The notes under the pieces are model-generated. The model ran no database searches. It was not told where the DNA came from and saw only the letters and a list, made by a program, of their open reading frames with translations. This document shows positions 7,803 through 14,284 of a stretch of DNA of 14,284 nucleotides, piece by piece. Source of the stretch: an uncultured Candidatus Competibacteraceae bacterium (GTDB lineage: Bacteria; Pseudomonadota; Gammaproteobacteria; Competibacterales; Competibacteraceae); assembly GCA_937872125.1 (NCBI GenBank), contig CALMNY010000227.1:1-14284 (forward strand), written 5' to 3'. The position numbers and the translations under genes were made by a program. Positions within the stretch are counted from its first letter, which is position 1; the number at the start of each line of letters is the position of its first letter.

Positions 7803-8699
7803 TTAGAAATATCCTTGACGTTTCTTTTCTTCCATCGAGCCGGCGGCGTCGTGGTCAATCAACCGGCCCTGGCGTTCGGAATGGCGGGCCAGCAGCATTT
7901 CCTGAATGATTTCCGGCAGTGTAGCCGCCCGCGAGCGGATTGCGCCCGTCAGCGGGTAACAACCCAGGGTGCGGAACCGAACCCATTCCAGATGCGGCGT
8001 TTCGCCCGGCTCCAGCGGCATCCGCGCGTCGTCCACCATGATCAGCGTCCCGTCCCGTTCCACCACCGGTCGCTCGGCAGCGAGATAAAGCGGCACGATG
8101 GGAATATTCTCCAGGTAGATGTACTGCCAGATGTCCAGTTCGGTCCAGTTGGACAGTGGAAACACCCGGATGCTTTCGCCCTTGTGAACCCGACCGTTAT
8201 ACAGGTTCCACAGTTCAGGGCGCTGATTCTTGGGGTCCCAGCGATGATGACGGTCGCGGAAGGAATAGACCCGTTCCTTGGCTCGTGAACGCTCCTCGTC
8301 GCGGCGGGCGCCGCCGAACGCGGCGTCGAAGCCGTAGCGGTCCAGCGCCTGCTTGAGCGCCTGAGTTTTCATCACATCGGTGTGGACCCGCGAACCGTGG
8401 GTGAACGGATTGATACCCTGGCGCCGCCCTTCTTCGTTGATGTGAACGAGCAACTCCAGCCCCAACCGCCGGGCCTGCTCATCGCGAAAGCGGATCATGT
8501 CCCGAAACTTCCAGGTAGTGTCCACATGCAGCAAGGGAAACGGCGGCTTGCCGGGGTAAAACGCCTTGAGCGCCAGATGCAGCATCACCGAGGAATCCTT
8601 GCCAATCGAGTACAGCATGACCGGCTTTTCGAACTCGGCGGCAACTTCACGGATAATATGGATACTCTCGGCTTCGAGTTGTTGGAGGTGCGTTTTCAA
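7803..8699 (-). CDS. cysD: Sulfate adenylyltransferase subunit 2 (CysD)
   Basis: PP-loop ATP pyrophosphatase that adenylates sulfate with CysN. Motifs numbered from the preferred start: SIGKDSS PP-loop (31-37), [14 protein letters not shown] (56-69), [20 protein letters not shown] (97-116), [20 protein letters not shown] (127-146), [20 protein letters not shown] (164-183), and GYF at the C-terminus. The frame is open up to 8792, with an ATG at 8735. The TTG at 8699 is preferred because family members start at (M)[19 protein letters not shown], it yields 298 residues (usual about 300), and GGAGAAAGG lies upstream. The extra N-terminal stretch from 8735 or 8792 matches nothing typical. First gene of the cysD-cysNC operon; no clear promoter or CysB site could be picked out. 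Confidence 0.95.
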   Translation of the reverse strand: MKTHLQQLEAESIHIIREVAAEFEKPVMLYSIGKDSSVMLHLALKAFYPGKPPFPLLHVDTTWKFRDMIRFRDEQARRLGLELLVHINEEGRRQGINPFTHGSRVHTDVMKTQALKQALDRYGFDAAFGGARRDEERSRAKERVYSFRDRHHRWDPKNQRPELWNLYNGRVHKGESIRVFPLSNWTELDIWQYIYLENIPIVPLYLAAERPVVERDGTLIMVDDARMPLEPGETPHLEWVRFRTLGCYPLTGAIRSRAATLPEIIQEMLLARHSERQGRLIDHDAAGSMEEKKRQGYF

Positions 8700-8831
8700 C
8701 CGCCCTTTCTCCAGGATGGGGACAAAGGCCGGCATTCTAGCGGGCGGCCTCTGGCAAGGTAAAGTTTGAACGGCCTGTTCCGCACCGATCACTCAGGACA
8801 AAATACGCCTGCCGCCGCTAAACTATCCGCC

Positions 8832-9329
8832 ATGCCGTCCTCTCCATACTCCTCCATCCGCCTGTTTGTGTTGGCCCTGTTGCTGGCGACAGGCGCCTGC
8901 CAAACGGTTTCAGGTCTTGGCCTGCCAGCGGCTGAATTTGCCGCCCTGATCGAACTCAACGCCGCCATTAACCGCCAGGGCCGGCCTTGTCCCACCGATT
9001 CCTGTCTGGAAGACTGGCCGGACGCCGCCGACCTGGAGCGGCTCGATTACTGGGATTGCAAAGCCTATGTTGTCGCCAAGGCCGACCGCTTGATCCGGCA
9101 GCAGGGCTACGACCCGGTGCGGTTGGAGTATGTGCTGATTGAAGGTTCGCCGCTGCGGGTCACCCACGCCGGCTTGCTGGTGGACGGCCGCTGGGTGCTG
9201 GATAGCGGCCTGCGCTGTCAGGTCTGCACGCTGGAGCAATTCACGGCCGGCGTGCGCCTCACCGGCCGGTTGCCAGCGACCGAACTGCCCTATTTACGCC
9301 AGGCGTTGCAGGCCACCCGGCGCCGCTAG
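8832..9329 (+). CDS. Small transglutaminase-like cysteine protease (BTLCP/LapG-type fold), probable lipoprotein or periplasmic
   Basis: A 165-residue exported protein. The start at ATG 8832 gives a normal signal sequence (SSIRLFVLALLLATGAC) with a possible lipid Cys23, although TGAC is an imperfect lipobox. A longer TTG start at 8766, preceded by AAGG, would add 22 residues. The mature part carries a transglutaminase-like triad: Cys76 in WDCKAYVVAKADRLIRQQGY, His112 in THAGLLVDGRW, and Asp124 in WVLDS. This order and spacing fit the bacterial transglutaminase-like cysteine proteinase family (BTLCP; LapG is the known member, cutting adhesins from the outer membrane). It is shorter than LapG. 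Four other Cys residues (53, 58, 129, 132) could form disulfides. No LapD-like partner is in the window, so any link to adhesins is inference. Transcribed away from cysD. Confidence 0.72.
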   Translation: MPSSPYSSIRLFVLALLLATGACQTVSGLGLPAAEFAALIELNAAINRQGRPCPTDSCLEDWPDAADLERLDYWDCKAYVVAKADRLIRQQGYDPVRLEYVLIEGSPLRVTHAGLLVDGRWVLDSGLRCQVCTLEQFTAGVRLTGRLPATELPYLRQALQATRRR

Positions 9330-9342
9330 CAGTCCGCGCCGG

Positions 9343-9361
9343 GTTCGCTCACCCAGCGAAC
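9343..9361. repeat. Hairpin at the convergent gene ends
   Basis: GTTCGCT (9343-9349) and AGCGAAC (9355-9361) form a perfect 7-bp stem around 5 bases. It overlaps the last codons of the ligase gene and follows the protease stop by 13 bases. It sits where a shared terminator would be expected, but there is no T-tract on either side. Confidence 0.4.
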
Positions 9362-10869
9362 GGGTTGGCCTGGTTTTCCGGCGGGATCGGGGGAACCGAT
9401 GGCGGTCTGCTTTCGCCTTCGCCGGTCTCTTCCCGTCGCCGAGAGGACCGCCGCTGTTCCTCCTCCAGTGGCCGATGAAAAAACACGGCGGCCAGGAACG
9501 CTGTAAACACGGCGTTAGCCGGAATCCGCAGATTGAAGTCCATCAAACTGTGCAGCATCATCAGTAACAGTGCAATTCCTGCCCCAGCCTGGACAAATCG
9601 GAATTGCATCCACTCGCCGCGCTTCCAAACCCGTTCCCACTGACGAACATAGAACAGTAGCCAGACGGCGATCAACACCGCAGCCATCAATCCCAATTCC
9701 AGCAGCCACTCCAGATAATCGTTGTGGGCGCGGGTGATCGTGACGCCGGGAAAATCTGCGGGATGAAATCGCCGCATCACACTCTCAAACGTCCCCACGC
9801 CGCTGCCCAGCGGAAAGAATTCGCCAATCGCCTGCACCGTCGCGTCGAAAATCTTCCAGCGGCCGTCTTCCAATGGATCTTGCAGGGTAAACCGGCTCAA
9901 TACCGGCGCCAGCCCGATCAGGCCCGCCAAACCAATACCGGTTGCAGTGAACGTGCCGATCAACCCGTAAACATTACGCCCACCCAGCCGGTAGGAGAAG
10001 GTCAGGGTACAGAGCAGGATGCCCAACATGGCCATGATGACGCCAGCGCGGGAGCGGGTGAAAATCAGTCCGAGCAGAATCGCCAAAGCCACCGCGCCAA
10101 ACAGCGCCGCCTGGTTGAGGCGCGCTACGCTGAATCGGGCCAGCCACTGACGAAAGGTGCGCCCACGTCTTCCCCGACCGCCGCTGGCATGGGAAGGGCG
10201 ACCCTGACCGACCGTAGCCGCCAGCAGCGCCAAACCCACCGGCAGCGCCATTTCCAGCAGACCTGCCAGATGGTTACGGTTGATGTAAGTGCCCGAAGCG
10301 CTGTCGCCCATCAGGGTATTGCCGAACCGAAACACGCTGTCCGGTCCATCGCCGTACTGGATCAGCCCCAGCAACGCTTGCACGGTCGCGATGCCCAGAA
10401 AGACCAGCGTCAACCGCACGATCTGCTGGGTGGTCAGTTGGATCGTCGCCAGAAATACCGCCAGCGGCGGCAGCAGCGCCAGCCCGCTCGCCTCGGTCAT
10501 GGTCGGGATTAGCGAGATCGCCCGCCAGTCCAGAGCGACGTCGCCGCTGGCTTGGCGCAAGGCGTCGGCATAGAACGACCGGCCCGGCAGATTCGCCCAC
10601 AGATCGAACGGCGCCAGCAGCAATTGCCCCAGCGGCAGCAGAAACAGCAATGCCAAAAAAGTCCACACGGGCCAGAACAACCGTTGTCCGCCCGCCGGCG
10701 GTGACCAGAACCGCCACACCAGCAACGCCAGCGCCGCCAGTTCCATGACCAGCAGCGCCAACGGGCGGTTACCAGCCCAAAATAGCGGCGCGAACGTCAG
10801 CAGCGCGATGAGACCGTAAAAAAGAACCGCGCCGGGGTCAGCGGCGCGGTTCAGCTTGATATCCGACAC
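9349..10869 (-). CDS. O-antigen ligase / polymerase family membrane protein (Wzy_C domain)
   Basis: A 506-residue polytopic inner-membrane protein with about 11-12 hydrophobic segments. Wzy_C features: GTYINRNHLAGLLEMALP (193-210), FTRSRAGV (270-277), the periplasmic-loop block PLGSGVGTFESVMRRF (353-368), AHNDYLEWLLELGL (381-394), and HSLMDFNLRIPANAVF (440-455). The family transfers or polymerises undecaprenyl-linked sugar chains (O-antigen, exopolysaccharide or glycoprotein glycans). Ligase versus polymerase cannot be decided here. The C-terminal 40 residues are charged and proline-rich, probably cytosolic. The start is GTG (10869) with no clear ribosome site, 22 bases after the FecR-like gene. 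A strong intrinsic terminator (10818-10852) lies within codons 6-18. Later starts would remove the first membrane helix, so the early start is kept. Confidence 0.87.
   Translation of the reverse strand: MSDIKLNRAADPGAVLFYGLIALLTFAPLFWAGNRPLALLVMELAALALLVWRFWSPPAGGQRLFWPVWTFLALLFLLPLGQLLLAPFDLWANLPGRSFYADALRQASGDVALDWRAISLIPTMTEASGLALLPPLAVFLATIQLTTQQIVRLTLVFLGIATVQALLGLIQYGDGPDSVFRFGNTLMGDSASGTYINRNHLAGLLEMALPVGLALLAATVGQGRPSHASGGRGRRGRTFRQWLARFSVARLNQAALFGAVALAILLGLIFTRSRAGVIMAMLGILLCTLTFSYRLGGRNVYGLIGTFTATGIGLAGLIGLAPVLSRFTLQDPLEDGRWKIFDATVQAIGEFFPLGSGVGTFESVMRRFHPADFPGVTITRAHNDYLEWLLELGLMAAVLIAVWLLFYVRQWERVWKRGEWMQFRFVQAGAGIALLLMMLHSLMDFNLRIPANAVFTAFLAAVFFHRPLEEEQRRSSRRREETGEGESRPPSVPPIPPENQANPFAG
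10818..10852 (-). terminator. Intrinsic terminator inside the 5' end of the ligase gene (possible attenuator)
   Basis: On the minus strand GAACCGCGCC (10852-10843), a 9-base loop, then GGCGCGGTTC (10833-10824): a perfect 10-bp GC-rich stem, immediately followed by six Ts (10823-10818). It stands about 40-75 bases past the stop of the FecR-like gene and starts 17 bases after the GTG of the ligase gene, within codons 6-18. As a terminator it would end FecR-like transcripts and limit read-through into the ligase. A ribosome initiating at the GTG would cover the stem and prevent it (inference). Confidence 0.85.
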
Positions 10870-10891
10870 AGTTCAGAAATATTGACGATCT

Positions 10892-11671
10892 TTAATTAGA
10901 GGGGTTGGCTGGGCTTTCCGGGTCATCATCGCCGGTCTTTGCGGCCGCGGCGATCACACCTGCACCCAGCGCGCCTGCTACGATCAGGCCGCCCGTGCCC
11001 AAGCCCGCGCCTACGCCCGCGCCTACGCCTACCCCTACCCCGGCGCCTGCGCCGCCTCCACCCGCACCCGCAACCCCGATCGGGGCAACGCCGCCGCTAT
11101 CATCCGCGCCCGCTGCCCTACAATTAGGCGGATCACCGATCTCCAAACTCTGATTTGCTTCGACCGTAGTTTCACAGCCGTTTGAATATTTAATCACCAG
11201 CTTGCCGTTGGCTCCCGCCCTAACCAGGTTGCCCTTGAACAAGAGCATGCCCGGCTCCGCTGGAGACCGACCCACAAACCCTGCTCCCTCCACCTTACCG
11301 ATTTTGGCAACCTCGTCCGTCGATCCAGCCTGGCCAATCCGGGCGCTCTGGAAACTGCTGGTGGCGCGAACCTGAGCCTGGCCTCGTTGGCACTGATTCG
11401 CTCCCTTCACCGCCAGCAAACTGTTCTCCGGCAGCGTTACGACGCAACCATCCGCATAGGCAACTTCTGCCCGCCCGCCCGAGACCGTGATCACCCGGTT
11501 GCCGGCGTATAGCGGCATACCTTCCTGGGCCAGCGTCATAGCCTTGCCTTGGCTGACAAATACCTTGCCCAAGGGTTGCCGCACTACGGCGGCCGGGTCC
11601 ATCGCGCTGGCGCCAGCGGCGTAGCCCACCAGACATGCCGCCAGACTCGTGACTATATATCGTTTCATCAT
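10892..11671 (-). CDS. Secreted protein with two FecR-like repeats and a Gly/Ala-rich C-terminal segment
   Basis: A 259-residue protein. Signal peptide 1-23 (MKRYIVTSLAACLVGYAAGASA). Two beta-rich repeats resemble the FecR/SpoIID-like fold: residues about 34-90 (GKVFVSQGKAMTLAQEGM, then GGRAEVAYADGCVVTLPENS) and about 125-180 (GMLLFKGNLVRAGANGKLVI, then KYSNGCETTVEANQSLEI). Each contains an NG/DGC-xxTxxxNxSL block and one further Cys (94, 184), so two disulfides (76-94, 166-184) are likely. Residues 201-240 are almost only Gly, Ala and Val, ending in a membrane-like stretch and an acidic tail GDDDPESPANPSN. GGGGGA precedes the first of two tandem ATGs. Exact function unknown. The neighbouring ligase suggests a cell-envelope or exopolysaccharide role (inference). 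Confidence 0.75.
   Translation of the reverse strand: MMKRYIVTSLAACLVGYAAGASAMDPAAVVRQPLGKVFVSQGKAMTLAQEGMPLYAGNRVITVSGGRAEVAYADGCVVTLPENSLLAVKGANQCQRGQAQVRATSSFQSARIGQAGSTDEVAKIGKVEGAGFVGRSPAEPGMLLFKGNLVRAGANGKLVIKYSNGCETTVEANQSLEIGDPPNCRAAGADDSGGVAPIGVAGAGGGGAGAGVGVGVGAGVGAGLGTGGLIVAGALGAGVIAAAAKTGDDDPESPANPSN
11009..11056. repeat. Short GC-rich degenerate repeat encoding the Gly/Ala/Val tract
   Basis: On the plus strand, units of GCCTACGCC, GCGCCTACGCC, TACCCC and GGCGCC-type hexamers recur. They encode the alternating Gly-Ala-Gly-Val segment of the FecR-like protein. Such tracts vary in length by slippage between strains. It is within the coding frame and not a separate element. Confidence 0.55.
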
Positions 11672-11695
11672 GATTTGATCCCCCGCTTATGGCCG

Positions 11696-11712
11696 ATACC
11701 TATGATAGGCAT
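11696..11712. promoter_or_regulatory. Near-perfect dyad upstream of the FecR-like gene, possible operator
   Basis: ATACCTAT-G-ATAGGCAT is a 17-base dyad whose arms match at 7 of 8 positions, 24 bases before the start codon. Further upstream on the minus strand are two TTGAC motifs (TTGACT and TTGACA, around 11737-11757), either of which could be a -35, but no well-spaced -10 stands out. The dyad could bind a dimeric regulator of the FecR-like/ligase unit. Confidence 0.35.
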
Positions 11713-11820
11713 ACCTTTGATTAAACTACTAGCTTGTCAATAGAATAAGTCAACTTTCATAAAAATCCACCCCTCTGAGGCAAAGAATCATGGCCGACCT
11801 CGATAGAGCGCATAGCGTGG

Positions 11821-13056
11821 TTAGTCCTGGCGGGCGATGGCCAGATCATCGAACCACACTCCGCCCTGCGCTTCGAAATCCAGTTCCGCTCGACCATCCA
11901 GTTCCAATCGCAGCAGTTGCGCGGGACACCCCTGATCGGGGATTGTGAACTCCGCCGTGAAATTGCGCCACTCGTCTGATCCTACGAACGGCTCGCTTTC
12001 GGCCAGCACGGCGCTGGCGCCGACGCAACGCACCCGCCAGCGCATTCCCCGCTCAGCCTTGAGTCCATCCGATCGTCCACGTCCCTGCAGGCGGTAGCGC
12101 CCCGCATCCAGGAATAGATATTGAACAACATGCTGAAACCGCACGCGCTCGCCGTTGAAGCTGACGTGCAGCGCCTTGCCGCCGCGCGTTCCATAAGTTT
12201 CAATGGCTTCGACCATCGCTCCCCGAGGTGACGACATCCGCCAGTCAAAACCCAGGTGAGTGATCGGCGCTTCAAAGCCGCCGTTGTACACATGGCCCAG
12301 TACTTTGGTTTGGCGTTCATCCAGACCATTCAACCAGGCCAGATAGGCTTCCAGCCAGCGGTTTTCCTTCCACAACCGGTCCAGATACACCCGTTGCTCC
12401 TCCATGAGCGGCAAGGTTCCATAGCGGTTGCGGTTCTGGTAGAGAAACACCACGGGTTCCGTCTGGGTCACGTTTCTAGCTACATGAGCGAAAAACCGGT
12501 CCCACCAATCGGGCGGATTGGCCAGCAGGGGGTGCAATAGTGGCCGGCTGGGCGGGTTCTCGACCAACTGCGCCAGCAGCGGAAACAGTTGGGCCGATGT
12601 CTCCGGCCGGGTGCGCAACAGCATGCTCCAGCGCGCCAGCGCCCGATCCGGTCGCTCCTGTTCCAGCCAGAACAGAGCCGAACGGGCCAGCACCGGACTG
12701 CGCAACGGTCCCAGCGCATCGGCGATTTCTGCCAGCTTCACCGCCGCCGTCTGCCGCCCGGCTTTGGCCCACTGGGCAGCCAGCGCCAGATACACCAGTG
12801 CATCGGTGGGATTGGCCCAGGCCGCGGCGCGCCACAGACGTTCGGCTTCAGTAGGCTCGCTGGTAGCCAGCGCCACGCCACGTTGATACAGCGCCGCCGG
12901 CTGATCACTGCGCCAGCGCAGCGCGCCAATGGCGGCCTCGGGTGTTTCCTGGCTGGCGTAATAGTCGGCCAGATTGGTCACCAGCGCTCGCCAGGCGAGG
13001 AAGCCGGCAATGAGCAGCATTCCGGCGCCCTTGGCAATTTTTATCGTAATTTCCAT
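11821..13056 (-). CDS. Membrane-anchored TPR protein with C-terminal jelly-roll (carbohydrate-binding-like) domain
   Basis: A 411-residue protein not tied to a named family. Residues 9-27 form one N-terminal transmembrane segment (GAGMLLIAGFLAWRALV). Residues about 30-165 are helical TPR-like repeats (AALYQRGVALATSEPTEAERLWRAAAWANPTDALVYLALA, then ...AVKLAEIADALGPLRSPVLARSA). Residues about 255-408 begin YNGGFEAPITHLGFDW and end GGVWFDDLAIAR, the frame of galactose-binding-like/CBM jelly rolls. Most of the chain should be periplasmic. The ATG has no good ribosome site and sits 28 bases after the frameshifted lipoprotein. A TPR scaffold plus sugar-binding-like module beside a Wzy_C protein suggests a part in assembling or exporting a surface glycan (inference). 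Confidence 0.7.
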   Translation of the reverse strand: MEITIKIAKGAGMLLIAGFLAWRALVTNLADYYASQETPEAAIGALRWRSDQPAALYQRGVALATSEPTEAERLWRAAAWANPTDALVYLALAAQWAKAGRQTAAVKLAEIADALGPLRSPVLARSALFWLEQERPDRALARWSMLLRTRPETSAQLFPLLAQLVENPPSRPLLHPLLANPPDWWDRFFAHVARNVTQTEPVVFLYQNRNRYGTLPLMEEQRVYLDRLWKENRWLEAYLAWLNGLDERQTKVLGHVYNGGFEAPITHLGFDWRMSSPRGAMVEAIETYGTRGGKALHVSFNGERVRFQHVVQYLFLDAGRYRLQGRGRSDGLKAERGMRWRVRCVGASAVLAESEPFVGSDEWRNFTAEFTIPDQGCPAQLLRLELDGRAELDFEAQGGVWFDDLAIARQD

Positions 13057-13084
13057 GTGTTTAAAAAGCTGGTCCTACTTAGCA

Positions 13085-13500
13085 TCATAGGGTTGGTTTG
13101 CGACAAAGCTCACGCGCCATCTGAAGTTCTTCAGGGGTATAATCCTCCATTAACTTCACATACCGAATCCCATCCTTGATGGCAAGATGATGAAGTTTAT
13201 CTTTATTTTCTTGATTCTCTACCCATATTTTTTGCTGGAGGTTATAGCCCATTGATTCTATGACTTCTAACTCAAGGCGCTTTTTCCAAGTAAAAGCAAC
13301 TACATAAAACCGAAATCAGTTTTTTCATTCTCCTGAAAGATAACGCATCCTTTGGATTCCGAAAAACTCCCCCAAACGAACGGAGTGCGTGGAGCTTGCG
13401 CATTTGCTTCGCTGGTCGGTTTTGGGTCAGGTGTACTAGCGCATCCTGGCAACAGAAGCAGTAGGATGACTATACATACGTTAAAAATAACTGCGAACAT
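13085..13500 (-). pseudogene. Small lipoprotein gene split by a one-base frameshift
   Basis: The first part (13500-13300, 66 codons) has a strong AAAGGAG site 8 bases before ATG and encodes a lipoprotein signal with lipobox LLPGC (Cys20), followed by KGCVIFQENEKTDFGF. The frame then ends at TAG. In the -1/+2 frame, coding resumes at once as FYVVAFTWKKRLELEVIESM and runs to ATPEELQ-like PEELQMARELCRKPTL, stopping at 13085. The join must lie between a TGA in the second frame and the TAG in the first (about 13300-13318). It contains TTT and TTTT runs; one extra T restores a single 138-residue frame. The second half has good codon structure and no own start, so this is one gene. It may be decayed, misread in sequencing, or slipped. 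Base composition is AT-richer than its neighbours. Function unknown. Confidence 0.7.
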
Positions 13501-13697
13501 GCTTGTTACTCCTTTAGTAACTATGAAATTTAAATGATAATCTAAGCTGCCTGTTATGGAAATTATTGTACTTTAATGATAAACAAGGCTCTTATTAAAT
13601 ATAAAAAATTCAATTAGTTATCACAATAATTGTATCGGACCAGCACAGCATGTCCTCAAAATCCAATAGCCATCCTTGATGGTCGAGCGTATAGCCC
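13501..13697. other. AT-rich gap between lipoprotein and coiled-coil genes
   Basis: 197 bases, visibly AT-richer than the flanking genes, especially 13515-13620. It contains the lipoprotein ribosome site (13509-13515) and probably its promoter. A 32-codon frame reads leftward from ATG 13708 (MEVRGYTLDHQGWLLDFEDM) but has no ribosome site or known relative. No convincing terminator is seen for the upstream gene. Confidence 0.45.
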
Positions 13698-14284
13698 CTA
13701 ACTTCCATGCCAGTCGTACTGTATCGCCTCGATAAGGACCCGACCGTTGCGTTTTTGAACAGTGAAGCGAATGCGCCCTTCGATCTGACGCTGTTCTCCA
13801 TTATCGCGCCGCTGCAACTGGAGCTCATAACGGCCAGAGCTACTGGCAGATTGGCCACGATAAGCCCAGCGCAGGTCGCGCAGCCAGAATCCACGAATAG
13901 CGTGATTGGTGAACAACGTTGTGTAATCGCGCTGAATCCGACCGCGTGCGTTGGCTGTAAACAACGCCATGACGCCACTGAGATCCCCGCGCTGGTAAGC
14001 TTGGGCGTAGCGGTTCATCAGGCTTTCCAGCTCGCCGGCTGTCAGGTCTTGTTCCCCAGCCCCTGCAGTCACGGACATCAGCGTCGCTGGTGCACGATTT
14101 ATTGCCGCCGCCCGCCGCGCCTGCTCTGCTCGCGCCCGTTCGGCTTTCAACTGTTCTTCCAGACGCTGCCGCTCGATCTGCATCTGTTCTATTTTTGCGT
14201 GCTCGCTTTTCGCCTGCTCTGCTCGCGCCAGTTCGGCTTTCAACGGCTCTTCCAGACGCTGCAGCTCGATCTGGAGCTGTTCTA
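13698..14284 (-). CDS. Coiled-coil plus NTF2/SnoaL-like domain protein, 5' end outside the window
   Basis: The frame is open to the window edge, giving 194 visible residues; the internal TTG at 14243 need not be a start. The visible N-terminal part is a charged helical repeat (EQLQIELQRLEEPLKAELAR, then EQMQIERQRLEEQLKAERAR), with a 31-residue period, expected to form a coiled coil. After a short linker, about 115 residues (LESLMNRYAQAYQRGDLSG to the end) look like an NTF2-like cone: helix, VMALFTANARGRIQRDY, then beta strands GRYELQLQRRDN, RQIEGRIRFTVQKRNGRVLI and a final IQYDW. Comparable C-terminal domains occur in periplasmic and cell-wall proteins. Function and localisation are unknown because the N-terminus is missing. 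Confidence 0.72.
   Translation of the reverse strand, partial: EQLQIELQRLEEPLKAELARAEQAKSEHAKIEQMQIERQRLEEQLKAERARAEQARRAAAINRAPATLMSVTAGAGEQDLTAGELESLMNRYAQAYQRGDLSGVMALFTANARGRIQRDYTTLFTNHAIRGFWLRDLRWAYRGQSASSSGRYELQLQRRDNGEQRQIEGRIRFTVQKRNGRVLIEAIQYDWHGS
14121..14284. repeat. 93-bp direct repeat encoding the coiled coil
   Basis: 14121-14191 and 14214-14284 match at 65 of 71 positions with a period of 93 bases (31 codons), keeping the reading frame. The second copy runs to the window edge, so more copies may follow. All differences are substitutions. Confidence 0.88.

Noticed and set aside
6834..8288. 484-codon open frame on the plus strand across cysNC/cysD
   Set aside because: It is antisense to two clearly real, motif-complete genes, and its His/Gln/Gly-rich translation shows no family pattern. 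It is a product of GC-rich codon bias.
13170..13682. 13-base identical sequence CCATCCTTGATGG at 13170-13182 and 13670-13682, exactly 500 bases apart
   Set aside because: Only two copies; one is inside the lipoprotein coding part. Flanks do not match, so chance or trivial similarity is likely.
13610..13708. 32-codon minus-strand frame MEVRGYTLDHQGWLLDFEDM...
   Set aside because: Reads naturally but is very short, lacks a ribosome site and starts inside the end of the coiled-coil gene; not enough to call.
1..14284. CRISPR array, phage genes, toxin-antitoxin pair or defence system
   Set aside because: No regularly spaced direct repeats, no integrase or phage structural genes, and the only antitoxin-like sequence is a 20-codon remnant without a partner.

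Overview
The window looks like chromosomal DNA of a fairly GC-rich gammaproteobacterium. Supporting this are DusA, a class 2 quinone-linked PyrD, a fused CysN-CysC next to CysD, a genomically encoded CCA on tRNA-Ser(CGA), and a VpsR-like enhancer-binding-protein homologue. A Competibacter-like lineage is possible, but that is a guess from gene content; no marker here fixes genus or family.

Layout. Positions 1-3539 hold a minus-strand run, read right to left: pyrD, a secreted dienelactone-hydrolase-like protein, dusA (1-base stop/start overlap with the hydrolase), a two-CBS-domain protein, and the first 30 codons of a histone-deacetylase/AcuC-family gene (ATGA overlap with the CBS gene). Positions 3540-3934 hold no convincing gene. 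Positions 3935-5278 (+) encode a VpsR-like AAA+ regulator with a degenerate receiver and a GAFAGA in place of GAFTGA, followed by a strong terminator. Positions 5340-5580 hold a 145-bp foldback (MITE-like) element with perfect 23-bp inverted ends. It abuts the first ~20 codons of a UPF0175/antitoxin-like gene, which it appears to have broken. A minus-strand tRNA-Ser(CGA) with a clear sigma-70 promoter follows.

Positions 5874-8699 (minus) are cysD-cysNC, which activate sulfate to PAPS. Transcribed away from cysD is a small lipoprotein-like transglutaminase-fold cysteine protease (8832-9329, +).

Positions 9349-14284 (all minus) form a cell-surface block. Read right to left it contains a coiled-coil/NTF2-like protein cut by the window edge, a small lipoprotein gene split by a one-base frameshift, a membrane-anchored TPR plus jelly-roll protein, a secreted protein with two FecR-like repeats and a Gly/Ala tail, and an O-antigen ligase/polymerase (Wzy_C) protein. 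A textbook intrinsic terminator lies inside the first 20 codons of the ligase gene, which suggests attenuation between the FecR-like gene and the ligase. The block suggests extracellular polysaccharide or O-antigen assembly. The VpsR-like regulator and the LapG-fold protease would fit a biofilm theme, but that link is inference from proximity.

Most promising second looks: the intragenic terminator, the divergent VpsR-like regulator, the frameshifted lipoprotein, the foldback element with its broken host gene, and the uncharacterised TPR/jelly-roll and FecR-like pair beside the ligase.
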